Source of the DNA: Pseudomonas capsici
GTDB lineage: Bacteria > Pseudomonadota > Gammaproteobacteria > Pseudomonadales > Pseudomonadaceae
Length of the DNA stretch: 64,000 nucleotides
Direction: 5' to 3'
Assembly (NCBI RefSeq): GCF_017165765.1
Contig: NZ_JAFGZD010000007.1
Location: 124,001-188,000 of the forward strand
A model generated the notes under the pieces. That model did no database searches, was not told the DNA's origin, and was given only the letters and a program-made list of their open reading frames with translations. Positions 29,930 through 37,872 of this stretch are shown piece by piece. The translations under genes were made by a program, and so were the position numbers. The stretch's first letter is position 1, and each line of letters opens with the position of its first letter.

Positions 29930-30940
29930 ATGGATTTCAAACGCAAGCTCCTCCTCACTGTATTGCCGTTGGCATTTTGCTTCTCGAACGCCGCCCTGGC
30001 GGAGATAAGGATCAAATTCGCCGAAGTACACCCTACCGGCTACCCGCCGGTGGTCGCCGAACAGAACATGGGCAAGAAACTGCAGGAACAAAGCAACGGT
30101 GACATCAGCTTCAAGATGTTCGCGGGCGGTGTGCTGGGCTCGGAGAAAGAAGTGATCGAGCAGGTCCAGGCCAACGCCATCCAGATGACCCGGGTCAGCC
30201 TGGGTATCGTGGGGCCGGTCGTACCGGATGTGAACGTGTTCAACCTGCCGTTCGTGTTCCGTGATCATGAACACATGCGCGCCATCATCGACGGTGAGAT
30301 CGGTCAGGAAATCCTCGACAAGATCACCAACTCGAACTTCAACCTGGTGGCCCTGGCCTGGATGGATGGCGGTACTCGCAACCTGTACACCAAGAAGCCG
30401 GTGCGGCAGATATCCGACCTCAAGGGCATGAAGATCCGGGTGCAGGGCAATCCGGTATTCATCGACACCATCAATGACATGGGCGGCAACGGCATCGCCA
30501 TGGCCACGGGCGAAATCTTCAGTGCCCTGCAGACCGGTGTGATCGACGGTGCGGAAAACAACCCGCCGACCCTGCTGGAACACAACCACTACCAGAACGC
30601 CAAGTTCTATACCCTGACCGAGCACCTGATCCTGCCCGAGCCGGTAGTGATCTCCAAGGCAACCTGGGAAAAGCTCAGCCCCGACCAGCAGGCGCTGGTG
30701 AAGAAACTGACCCGCGAAGCGCAGATGGAAGAGCGTGTGTTGTGGGACAAGAAGTCGGCCGAGGCCGAAGCGAAACTCAAGGCCAGCGGTGTGGAGTTCA
30801 TCACCCTGACGCCTGAGCAGAAGAAGGCTTTCTACGACGCCACGCAACCTGTGCGCGATAAATACGGCGCGCCATACAAGGAACTGATCAGCCGTATCGA
30901 AGCCGTCAAGACCGATACCGCCAAGGTCGGTGCCAACTAA
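29930..30940 (+). CDS. dctP: TRAP transporter solute-binding protein (DctP), uronate type
   Basis: 336-residue periplasmic binding protein with a signal peptide ending SNAALA (about residue 24). The mature domain is typical DctP: IKFAEVHPTGYPP, GGVLGSEKEVIEQVQ, and the conserved MKIRVQGNP whose Arg binds the substrate carboxylate. Its place after udh and a lactonase suggests D-glucuronate/D-galacturonate as ligand; this is inferred from context. A hairpin follows its stop, as often seen where the binding protein is made in excess. Confidence 0.92.
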   Translation: MDFKRKLLLTVLPLAFCFSNAALAEIRIKFAEVHPTGYPPVVAEQNMGKKLQEQSNGDISFKMFAGGVLGSEKEVIEQVQANAIQMTRVSLGIVGPVVPDVNVFNLPFVFRDHEHMRAIIDGEIGQEILDKITNSNFNLVALAWMDGGTRNLYTKKPVRQISDLKGMKIRVQGNPVFIDTINDMGGNGIAMATGEIFSALQTGVIDGAENNPPTLLEHNHYQNAKFYTLTEHLILPEPVVISKATWEKLSPDQQALVKKLTREAQMEERVLWDKKSAEAEAKLKASGVEFITLTPEQKKAFYDATQPVRDKYGAPYKELISRIEAVKTDTAKVGAN

Positions 30941-30961
30941 GCCCATTCGATAATGCCGCGC

Positions 30962-30979
30962 AGCGGGCGAAAGCCCGCT
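30962..30979 (+). promoter_or_regulatory. GNRA-loop hairpin between dctP and dctQ
   Basis: Perfect 7-bp stem AGCGGGC / GCCCGCT capped by a GAAA tetraloop, 21 bp after the dctP stop and about 22 bp before the dctQ start. There is no T-run. It probably protects the dctP 3' end from exonuclease or reduces read-through, setting binding protein above permease. Confidence 0.55.
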
Positions 30980-31001
30980 CGCCTTGGTTGTGGTGAGCCC
31001 A

Positions 31002-31529
31002 ATGAAAAATACGCTACTGCGCATTAACGACGTGCTTTACCGGATCTGCATCGCGATTGCCGGCCTGTCGGTACTGACGATGAGCCTGATAATCCCTTGG
31101 GGCATCTTCGCCCGCTACGTACTGGGCAGTGGTTCCAGCTGGCCCGAGCCCACCGCGATCCTGTTGATGGTGGTGTTCACCTTCTTCGGTGCGGCCGCCA
31201 GTTATCGTGCCGGTGCACATATGGCGGTAGCGATGGCGACCGAGCGCATGTCGCCGCCGTTGCGCAAGTACGCGGCCTTACTGGTGCAGATTCTCATGGC
31301 GGTGGTGTGTGTGTTCATGGCCGTCAAGGGTTTCAAGCTCTGTGCGACGACCTGGAATCAATACCTCGGTGAGATGCCGTCCCTGCGGGTGGGGATTTCC
31401 TACTTGCCGATCCCGATCGGCGGCATCCTGACCCTGATCTTCGTGCTGGAAAAAATGTTTCTGGGTGATCAAAGCCACCGCCGTGCCGTGCGCTTCGATC
31501 TGTTGGAAGAAAGCGAAGAGGCCGCATGA
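31002..31529 (+). CDS. dctQ: TRAP transporter small permease (DctQ)
   Basis: 175 residues, four predicted membrane helices, with the DctQ pattern RICIAIAGLSVLTMSLIIPWGIFARYVLG...SWPEPTAILLMVVFTFFGAAASYRAGAHMAV. ATG 31002 is the preferred start; a TTG/GTG series upstream in frame is weaker. The stop is directly adjacent to the ATG of dctM. Confidence 0.92.
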   Translation: MKNTLLRINDVLYRICIAIAGLSVLTMSLIIPWGIFARYVLGSGSSWPEPTAILLMVVFTFFGAAASYRAGAHMAVAMATERMSPPLRKYAALLVQILMAVVCVFMAVKGFKLCATTWNQYLGEMPSLRVGISYLPIPIGGILTLIFVLEKMFLGDQSHRRAVRFDLLEESEEAA

Positions 31530-32810
31530 ATGGACGCTTTTATATTGCTGGGAAGCTTCATCGCGCTGATTCTGCTGGGCATGCCGGTCGCGTATGCCCT
31601 GGGGCTTTCGGCGCTGATCGGGGCCTGGTGGATCGAGATTCCCTTCGATGCGCTGATGATTCAGGTGGCAGGCGGTGTGAACAAGTTTTCGCTGCTGGCG
31701 ATTCCGTTCTTCGTGCTGGCGGGCGCAATCATGGCCGAAGGCGGCATGTCCCGACGGCTGGTGGCATTTGCCGGTGTGCTGGTGGGGTTCGTGCGCGGCG
31801 GCCTGTCGTTGGTGAATATCGTCGCTTCGACCTTCTTTGGGGCCATATCGGGTTCGTCCGTGGCCGACACCGCCTCGGTCGGTTCGGTGCTGATTCCGGA
31901 AATGGAGCGCAAAGGCTATCCGCGGGACTTTTCCACGGCCGTAACGGTCAGCGGTTCGGTGCAGGCCTTGCTGACACCGCCCAGCCATAACTCGGTACTG
32001 TACTCGCTGGCGGCAGGCGGCACGGTGTCCATCGCTTCGCTGTTCATGGCCGGCATCATGCCCGGTCTGTTGCTCAGCGCGGTGATGATGGCGCTGTGCA
32101 TGGTTTTCGCCCGCAAGCGCAATTACCCCAAGGGTGAAGTCATTCCATTGCGTCAGGCACTGAAGATTGCCGCCGATGCGCTCTGGGGCCTGATGGCCAT
32201 GGTCATCATCCTGGGGGGAATCCTGACCGGGGTTTTCACCGCGACCGAGTCGGCGGCCGTCGCCGTGGTCTGGTCGTTCTTCGTCACCATGTTCATCTAC
32301 CGCGACTACAAGTGGCGCGACCTGCCCAAGCTTATGCACCGGGCGGTAAGGACCATTTCCATCGTCATGATCCTGATCGGTTTTGCTGCCAGCTTCGGTT
32401 ACATCCTGACGCTGATGGAAATTCCCATGAAGATCACCACGGCTTTCCTGACGCTGTCGGATAACCGTTACGTGATCCTGATGTGCATCAACGTCATGCT
32501 GCTGTTGCTGGGTACGGTGATGGACATGGCGCCGCTGATCCTGATCCTGACCCCTATCCTGCTGCCCGTGATTACCGGTATCGGTGTCGATCCGGTTCAC
32601 TTTGGCATGATCATGCTGGTCAATCTGGGGATCGGGCTGATTACACCGCCGGTGGGCGCGGTACTGTTCGTTGGTGCTGCGGTGGGCAAGGTCACCATCG
32701 AAGCCACCGTCAAGGCACTGCTGCCGTTCTATCTGGCGCTGTTCATGGTGCTGATGATGGTCACCTATATCCCTGCCATTTCGCTGTGGCTGCCGAGCGT
32801 GGTGCTTTAA
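31530..32810 (+). CDS. dctM: TRAP transporter large permease (DctM)
   Basis: 426 residues, about twelve membrane helices. The DctM signatures are clear: IPFFVLAGAIMAEGGMSRRLVAFAGVLVGFVRGGLSLVNIVASTFFGAISGSS near the first repeat, and ILTPILLPVITGIGVDPVHFGMIMLVNLGIGLITPPVG near the second. It imports the uronate with sodium together with DctP and DctQ. Last gene of the udh operon, with a hairpin just after the stop. Confidence 0.94.
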   Translation: MDAFILLGSFIALILLGMPVAYALGLSALIGAWWIEIPFDALMIQVAGGVNKFSLLAIPFFVLAGAIMAEGGMSRRLVAFAGVLVGFVRGGLSLVNIVASTFFGAISGSSVADTASVGSVLIPEMERKGYPRDFSTAVTVSGSVQALLTPPSHNSVLYSLAAGGTVSIASLFMAGIMPGLLLSAVMMALCMVFARKRNYPKGEVIPLRQALKIAADALWGLMAMVIILGGILTGVFTATESAAVAVVWSFFVTMFIYRDYKWRDLPKLMHRAVRTISIVMILIGFAASFGYILTLMEIPMKITTAFLTLSDNRYVILMCINVMLLLLGTVMDMAPLILILTPILLPVITGIGVDPVHFGMIMLVNLGIGLITPPVGAVLFVGAAVGKVTIEATVKALLPFYLALFMVLMMVTYIPAISLWLPSVVL

Positions 32811-32823
32811 ATCCGGGTCTGTG

Positions 32824-32857
32824 CAGGAAGGTTGTGACGTCAGACACAACCTTCCTG
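32824..32857 (+). terminator. Hairpin after the uronate operon
   Basis: Perfect 13-bp arms CAGGAAGGTTGTG / CACAACCTTCCTG with an 8-nt loop, between dctM and the convergent secreted-protein gene. No T-run, so it may act as a bidirectional block or 3'-end stabiliser. Confidence 0.65.
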
Positions 32858-32873
32858 TGCTGCCACTCACGTA

Positions 32874-33434
32874 TCAAGGCGAGATAGTGAGTGTGGAAGG
32901 ACCGCTGACCTGCACGACGCCTGTCGGTTGATTGCAGTCGTTGTTCAAGATGGATTTGAGGTTCGCAAGCACGAACGTGGTGGTGGCATTGGCATTCTTG
33001 TAACGCCCGTCGGTGATCTTGCCCGTTCCCAGAATGGTGGTATTCAGATTGCCGATATTGTTCACGGTTGCCGTGAACTCATAAGTGCTGGTCGTTCCAT
33101 CGTTCCAGTTGATGACCCAACTGATGGGCGGTGTCTGCAAGAGCAGCGACTGGCAGGAGAAGGTCGCCTGAAAGTTCTGTACGGACGATGCCGTGGCCCC
33201 CAGAGGTAATACGCAGAGGTTCCAGTTGCTGGTCGTCGAAACATTGACCGGATGCTCGGTATTGGTCAGCCCCGGCGACCAGTTTGCAGTATGCGTACCC
33301 GTGCATTCGGCCAGATTGATTGCTTCTGCACGGTTGGGCGCGATAACGAGTCCTGTTCCGACGATGACCAGCATCAGGAACATCAGCCGGATCAGAGCGC
33401 GTTTCATTGAGTGGTGGGAAAGGTCGATGTCCAT
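32874..33434 (-). CDS. Secreted hypothetical protein with four cysteines
   Basis: 186 residues from ATG 33434, chosen for the GGGGG run 6 nt upstream. After nine polar residues comes a classic signal peptide (MKRALIRLMFLMLVIVGTGLVIAPNRAEA), so ATG 33407 is the alternative. The mature part is rich in Thr/Ser/Asn and predicted beta strands, with cysteines in AECTG, NLCVLP, FSCQS and NNDCNQ that could form two disulfides. It resembles small secreted or fimbria-like beta proteins but I recognise no family. Divergent from the ECF sigma operon. Confidence 0.7.
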   Translation of the reverse strand: MDIDLSHHSMKRALIRLMFLMLVIVGTGLVIAPNRAEAINLAECTGTHTANWSPGLTNTEHPVNVSTTSNWNLCVLPLGATASSVQNFQATFSCQSLLLQTPPISWVINWNDGTTSTYEFTATVNNIGNLNTTILGTGKITDGRYKNANATTTFVLANLKSILNNDCNQPTGVVQVSGPSTLTISP

Positions 33435-33666
33435 GTGAACCCCCCGAAGGGATGAATTGAAGTAACTCCTGATGTGCAGGTTAATGGAAAGGGTTTTATC
33501 GACCACTGACAGAAATCATAGTGGCTTAGACAGGTTTGAAATAAACTCCCCGCCTTTGATCAGATTCCGTCTTTCCGTGCTTTTCGCTGCTACAGGCTCC
33601 TCCAGTCCGTGGCAGACGGCTATCATGGCGACCAGGTAAAACTACTTTTCCCGGCAGTTCATCTTG

Positions 33667-33696
33667 TGATCCGTTTGGCGGCAGGTTGCGTAATAC
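33667..33696 (+). promoter_or_regulatory. ECF11 (RpoE/ChrR-type) autoregulatory promoter
   Basis: TGATCC at 33667-33672, an 18-bp spacer, then TAATAC at 33691-33696. This matches the TGATCC-N18-TA pattern known for Rhodobacter sphaeroides RpoE (ECF11). The predicted transcript would start about 30 nt before the sigma factor ATG. The rest of the 300-bp gap back to the secreted-protein gene shows no other clear element. Confidence 0.7.
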
Positions 33697-33734
33697 ACAG
33701 GCAACCCGACCCAACGAGGGCACAGAAGGTGATC

Positions 33735-34343
33735 ATGAGCAGCATTGCCAGCATCAGGACCTTCCGTCACGTGTCACCTTCGTGCAGCGACTCGCCAATC
33801 ACCCGACTTTGGATCGATGAAGTCACCGCTGTGGCCCGCAGTCAGGACCGCGACAGCTTCATGCGCATCTACGATCACTTCGCCCCGCGTCTGCTGCGCT
33901 ATCTGACGGGGTTGAAAGTGCCTGACGGGCAGGCCGAAGAGCTGGTGCAGGAAGTGCTGCTCAAGCTGTGGCACAAGGCCGAGTCCTTTGATCCGGCCAA
34001 GGCCAGCCTCGGAACCTGGCTGTTCCGGATCGCGCGTAACCTGTATATCGACAGCGTGCGCAAGGACAGCGGCTGGGTCGTGGTGCAGAACTCGCTGGAA
34101 CAACTCGAGCTTCTGGAGGCTCCTGCCGACAGTTCACTCGATTACAGCCAGCGCCAGGAAAAACAACTGAATATGGCCATCCAGAACCTGCCAGCCGATC
34201 AGGCCAGGGTTTTACGGATGTCCTACTTTGAAGCGCTCAGCCATCGAGAGATCGCTCAACGCCTCGGCATGCCTCTGGGGACTGTGAAGTCATGCCTGCG
34301 TCTGGCCTTTCAAAAGCTGCGCTCCAAGGTCGAGGAGTCATGA
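33735..34343 (+). CDS. ECF sigma factor, ECF11/RpoE type
   Basis: 202-residue sigma-70 family member with only regions 2 and 4. Region 2 includes SFMRIYDHFAPRLLRYL, the core-binding EELVQEVLLKLW and the promoter-melting segment FRIARNLYIDSVRK. Region 4 includes DQARVLRMSYFEALSHREIAQRLGMPLGTVKSCLRLAFQKLR. GAAGG precedes ATG 33735. It overlaps by one base an anti-sigma gene of ChrR type, the ECF11 arrangement that responds to singlet oxygen and organic peroxide in R. sphaeroides. It is likely autoregulated from the TGATCC promoter. Confidence 0.93.
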   Translation: MSSIASIRTFRHVSPSCSDSPITRLWIDEVTAVARSQDRDSFMRIYDHFAPRLLRYLTGLKVPDGQAEELVQEVLLKLWHKAESFDPAKASLGTWLFRIARNLYIDSVRKDSGWVVVQNSLEQLELLEAPADSSLDYSQRQEKQLNMAIQNLPADQARVLRMSYFEALSHREIAQRLGMPLGTVKSCLRLAFQKLRSKVEES

Positions 34344-34993
34344 TGAGCCCAGTCCATCATCCCGATGAAGCCACTCTGGTCAGTTACGCTTCGGGTGCGC
34401 TTGCACAGACAATTTCTCCGGTTGCCGCCGCTCATCTGGAACAGTGTGTGGAGTGTCGTGAACGCGTGCGCCATGCAGAGCGCATCGGTGGCTTGCTGAT
34501 TCAGCAATACAGCTCAGGTGCCGAACCCGCCAGGGGACGCGATGCCATGCTGGCTCGCCTGGATGAGTCGCCCCGCGTCGCTGCACCGGTCGAGCCTGTT
34601 GTGCAGAGCGCGGATTTGTTACCCGTTGCCCTGCATGCCCACTTTGGCCGCTACCTGAGCGAACAACCCTGGAAAACCCTGCTTCCCGGTGTTCAGCGGG
34701 TCCAGGCCAAGGGGTTGGAGCAAGGCAGCCTCATGCTGCTGAGAATCGCTCCTGGTGTCAGCATGCCGTTTCATGGCCATGGGGGCAGCGAAATGACCCT
34801 CGTGCTTCAGGGTTCCTACCACGATGAGCTGGGCGAATACCGGCCCGGAGATCTCGCGGACCTGGATAGCGACACCCGGCACCAGCCTACGGCCAACGCC
34901 GGTGAGCATTGCATCTGTGTCATGGGCACAGACTCCCCGCTGCGCTTCCAGGGCCTGCTTGCCCGGATGCTGCAGCCGATTTTCGGGATCTGA
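34343..34993 (+). CDS. chrR: ChrR-type zinc anti-sigma factor with cupin domain
   Basis: 216 residues from ATG 34343 (GAGGAG 5 nt upstream; ATG 34340 is an alternative). The N-terminal ZAS domain has H6 and the HLEQCVEC motif (H31, C35, C38), the same positions as R. sphaeroides ChrR. The C-terminal cupin has H144, H146, E150 and H180, with the spacing of the ChrR zinc ligands. The N-terminal domain should hold the sigma factor inactive, while the cupin is needed for release after singlet oxygen. It overlaps the sigma stop as TGATG. No other classic regulon member is seen nearby. Confidence 0.92.
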   Translation: MSPVHHPDEATLVSYASGALAQTISPVAAAHLEQCVECRERVRHAERIGGLLIQQYSSGAEPARGRDAMLARLDESPRVAAPVEPVVQSADLLPVALHAHFGRYLSEQPWKTLLPGVQRVQAKGLEQGSLMLLRIAPGVSMPFHGHGGSEMTLVLQGSYHDELGEYRPGDLADLDSDTRHQPTANAGEHCICVMGTDSPLRFQGLLARMLQPIFGI

Positions 34994-34999
34994 ACATTC

Positions 35000-35037
35000 G
35001 CTCCTGCCATGCGGTGCAGGAGCGACTTCAGTCGCGA
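35000..35037. repeat. REP-like palindrome / terminator after chrR
   Basis: GCTCCTGC / GCAGGAGC form one hairpin, and the adjoining GAGCGACTTCAGTCGCGA is a Pseudomonas-style REP core (GCGACT/AGTCGC). Single copy, between the chrR and aroA stops, so it probably serves both convergent genes as terminator. Confidence 0.6.
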
Positions 35038-35044
35038 AGGGCTG

Positions 35045-36301
35045 TCAGCGTTCGATCTGTACGCCCAGTGACTCCAGCGCTGCCCAGTAGCCGGGATAGG
35101 TCTTGCCGACGCAGTCCGGGTCGAGAATCCTGATGCCCGCGATCTTCAGGCCCGCCAGGGCGAAGCACATGGCGATGCGGTGGTCGGAATGGGTGTCGAT
35201 CAACGCATCGACGGTCTGACCGCTCAGTGCCGGATTGGCATGAACCAGCAGATCGTCACCCTCTTCTACCGCCAGCCCCGGCGCGATGGCACACAAGCCG
35301 TGGGACAGCGCCGAAATGCGGTCGCATTCCTTGACCCGCAGGTTCGCCAGGCCCACGAAACGCACCGGATGGTTGTTGAACGCCGCCAGCACTGCCAGCG
35401 TCGGAATCGCGTCCTGCATCTGCGAACCGTCGATCACGGCCGGCATGTTCGGGAAGCTGTCGATGATCTGGCTGGCCAGGGCATCGGGCTGGGTGAATTC
35501 TTCAGTGGCGACGCCCAGGTCGATCTTGCCGTCGGTCAGTACTTGCGCTGCCCACAGGTAAGTGGCCGCCGAAGCGTCAGGCTCGATATGGAAGTCCGTG
35601 GCCTGATAGCCGGTGGCCGAGACTTTCCAGGCCGCATCGCCAATCGCCTCGACTTCAGCACCGAAGGCTTTCATTGCCGCCAGGGTCAGGTCCACATAGC
35701 CGCGTGCGCCGATTTCGCTGCCGGTCAGGGCCACTTCGATCGGGCCTTGCCCGCAGGCACCGGCCATCAGCAGGGCCGAGACGTACTGGCTGGAAAGATT
35801 GCCGTCGATTTCGATACGCCCGGCGGACAGGCCGCCCAGGCCCTTGATCGTGACGGGCGGGCAACCGGTTGGCGCGCTGACCTGTACGCCCATGCGCTGC
35901 AAGGCATCGACCAGCGGGCCGATGGGACGTTTGCGCATGTACTCGTCGCCATCGACGATGAATTCGCCTTCGAAGTTGGCCAGTGCGGCCGTCAGGAAGC
36001 GGGTCGCAGTGCCGGCATTGCCCAGGAACAGCGCCTGTTGCGGAGCCTGCCAGTGGCCGGAGCTGGTGACCACGAAGGTGCTGTCATCCGGTTCGTCGAC
36101 CTGGACGCCCATCAGGCGCAGGGCTTCGGACATGACGCGGGTATCGTCACTCTTCAAGGCACCGGTCAGGCGACTCGTTCCTTTTGCCAGGCCAGCCAGC
36201 AGCAACGCACGGTTGGTGATCGATTTGGAGCCCGGCGGGCTGACGCGCCCGACCAGAGGGTGCTCGACAGGCAAAACAGTGAGTGTGGATTGAGGTCGCA
36301 T
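35045..36301 (-). CDS. aroA: 3-phosphoshikimate 1-carboxyvinyltransferase (EPSP synthase)
   Basis: 418 residues; condenses shikimate-3-phosphate with PEP in the aromatic pathway. The Lys motif PPGSKSITNRALLL (K26), YMRKRPIGPL, DAIPTLAVLAAF and RVKECDRI are intact. The PEP/glyphosate loop reads GNAGTATRF, so Phe102 stands where class I enzymes have Pro101 (E. coli numbering); this departs from the common type. Most Pseudomonas also carry an EPSP synthase fused to TyrA, so this stand-alone gene may be a second, divergent copy. Start MRPQSTLTVLP at 36301; an upstream ATG is 6 codons away. Confidence 0.9.
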   Translation of the reverse strand: MRPQSTLTVLPVEHPLVGRVSPPGSKSITNRALLLAGLAKGTSRLTGALKSDDTRVMSEALRLMGVQVDEPDDSTFVVTSSGHWQAPQQALFLGNAGTATRFLTAALANFEGEFIVDGDEYMRKRPIGPLVDALQRMGVQVSAPTGCPPVTIKGLGGLSAGRIEIDGNLSSQYVSALLMAGACGQGPIEVALTGSEIGARGYVDLTLAAMKAFGAEVEAIGDAAWKVSATGYQATDFHIEPDASAATYLWAAQVLTDGKIDLGVATEEFTQPDALASQIIDSFPNMPAVIDGSQMQDAIPTLAVLAAFNNHPVRFVGLANLRVKECDRISALSHGLCAIAPGLAVEEGDDLLVHANPALSGQTVDALIDTHSDHRIAMCFALAGLKIAGIRILDPDCVGKTYPGYWAALESLGVQIER

Positions 36302-36392
36302 GATGTCCCTGAACGTCACCGGAAAAATCGCGATCCTAGCACGAGCAGGAGGCGGGCCGCAGCCTGATGGCGGCCCTGCTCCCTTGTGGCGA

Positions 36393-36869
36393 TTAGCCGT
36401 TGGCAGAGTTGCTGTCGGAGAGTTGCTTGAGTGCGGCCTGCAACTGATGCCGGTTGGTGGCCACGTCCGTCACGTCGTAGATCACCAGACAGATCTGGTT
36501 GATCTCGTTGTTGGTCGCCCGCAACGGAAACATCGTGGTGTTCTGGTACATGAACTCTTCCTGCCCGGTGATGGGCTGGTAGTTCTTGAAACGCACCAGA
36601 TAAGGTCGCTGTTCCCAGATCGTGAAAGCAGGCGTGCCGAGGGTCACGACATTCTCGACCTTCTTGCTGAACCACTGCTGGTTGACCTCGGGGAACAGCT
36701 CGAAGAACGTCTTGCTGGTCGCCTCGTACGGCGTCACGCCGGAGCGGTTCTCCATGAAGGTATTCCAGACCATCACCCGGTAATCCCGATCCAGGACCAC
36801 GATGCCGACGTCGATGTTCTGGGTAACGGCCAACAGCCAGTGCAGCTCGTTGATATCGATATGGCTCAT
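36393..36869 (-). CDS. Single PAS-domain protein
   Basis: 158 residues, one PAS fold over about residues 10-135: TQNIDVGIVVLDRDYRVMVWNTFMENRSG, then FELFPE, and the beta-sheet return FMYQNTTMFPLRATNNEINQICLVIYDVTDV. No output domain. It starts 4 bp after the stop of the REC-CheC gene and is translationally linked to it, so it is likely a sensory partner. Ligand unknown. Confidence 0.85.
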   Translation of the reverse strand: MSHIDINELHWLLAVTQNIDVGIVVLDRDYRVMVWNTFMENRSGVTPYEATSKTFFELFPEVNQQWFSKKVENVVTLGTPAFTIWEQRPYLVRFKNYQPITGQEEFMYQNTTMFPLRATNNEINQICLVIYDVTDVATNRHQLQAALKQLSDSNSANG

Positions 36870-36873
36870 GGGG

Positions 36874-37872
36874 TCAGCTCATCATGTAGGCAAGTTTGCG
36901 CGTAAGCAGTTCGACCGAGTCTTCGGTGAACAGCATCAACAGATCGAAGTGGATGTTGTGGCCTTCGATGTTGTAACTGATCTCCACCGCGAGGGTCTTC
37001 TTCCAGCGCTTGCTGTTGACGCGAATCAGATCATCGATCCCGCCCTGAGCCCCCAGAATCTGTGGATGGCTTTGCGAGAACGCGATATCGATCTGCTCGG
37101 CAATTCCGCTCAGGCAGGCACCGATCAGGACCGTGGAGAGATCCAGCAGCATTTCCATGTCGGTGTAGTCGGGCGAATCGCGTTGCATGAGCTGAGCCAT
37201 GTCGGAGAGTTCCGAATCATGGAAAATCAGCAGCGCTTCGCCGGAAATTCCGCCGCCGATATAGCCCTGGCACACCGCAGTGAGACGCTGGTCGCGATGG
37301 GCATCGGCAAGCGCCATGTGCAACTCGCCGACTTCGAGCATGTTGACGTTGGGGACCGGCAATTGCACGAACACGCCCAACACCTTGGCCAGCAAGGCCG
37401 CGGCCCGGCCCATGGCAACGTTGATGGTTTCCCGGAAGGCATCCTGGAAACTGATGACGCCATCCTTGAGCGGCACAATGGCGGTCGGCACCTTTGTCGG
37501 CTCGCCCATCAGGCCCAGCCGCACAAGGGTCTGCTTGAGTTCATCGGGGTCGGCGGGCTTTTTCAGGAAGGCCAGTGCGCCGAGTTCCATGACCCGCCGG
37601 ACCGCTTCATCCTGAACGTCGCCGGAAACCACAATCACCTTGGCTTCGAGGTTTTCTGCACGAATGGCCGCCAGCGCCTGATAGCCATCCATCACGGGCA
37701 TCGTCAGGTCCAGCAGTACCACCTCGCCCAATCCACTGCGAACGGCGCCCAGCCCTTCGAGTCCATTGGTTGCCATCGTGACCGATACACCCCAGTCCTC
37801 AGGCAAGGCTCGCAACAGTTGCTTGCGAGCCATGTTGGAGTCATCGCAAATCAGCAGCGGAATCATGGACAT
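36874..37872 (-). CDS. Response regulator fused to CheC-like phosphatase
   Basis: 332 residues. The N-terminal receiver (about 1-120) has D10/D11, phosphoacceptor D55 (VVLLDLTMPVMDG) and K104 or K105 in FLKKP. The C-terminal CheC/CheX/FliY-type domain contains DAFRETIN with E148 and N151, followed exactly 22 residues later by P174, reproducing the ExxN-x22-P active site of CheY-P phosphatases. The second, symmetric site (EMLLDLSTVLIG) has lost the ExxN residues. It would dephosphorylate a CheY-like protein under control of its own receiver. Operon with the PAS protein. Confidence 0.88.
   Translation of the reverse strand: MSMIPLLICDDSNMARKQLLRALPEDWGVSVTMATNGLEGLGAVRSGLGEVVLLDLTMPVMDGYQALAAIRAENLEAKVIVVSGDVQDEAVRRVMELGALAFLKKPADPDELKQTLVRLGLMGEPTKVPTAIVPLKDGVISFQDAFRETINVAMGRAAALLAKVLGVFVQLPVPNVNMLEVGELHMALADAHRDQRLTAVCQGYIGGGISGEALLIFHDSELSDMAQLMQRDSPDYTDMEMLLDLSTVLIGACLSGIAEQIDIAFSQSHPQILGAQGGIDDLIRVNSKRWKKTLAVEISYNIEGHNIHFDLLMLFTEDSVELLTRKLAYMMS

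Noticed and set aside
31278..32870. Minus-strand open frame of 530 codons opposite dctQ-dctM
   Set aside because: Antisense to a complete TRAP transporter; the predicted protein is a His/Gln/Arg-rich artefact.
35180..36367. Plus-strand open frame of 395 codons opposite aroA
   Set aside because: Mirror of the aroA coding frame, without a plausible ribosome-binding site or recognisable domain.
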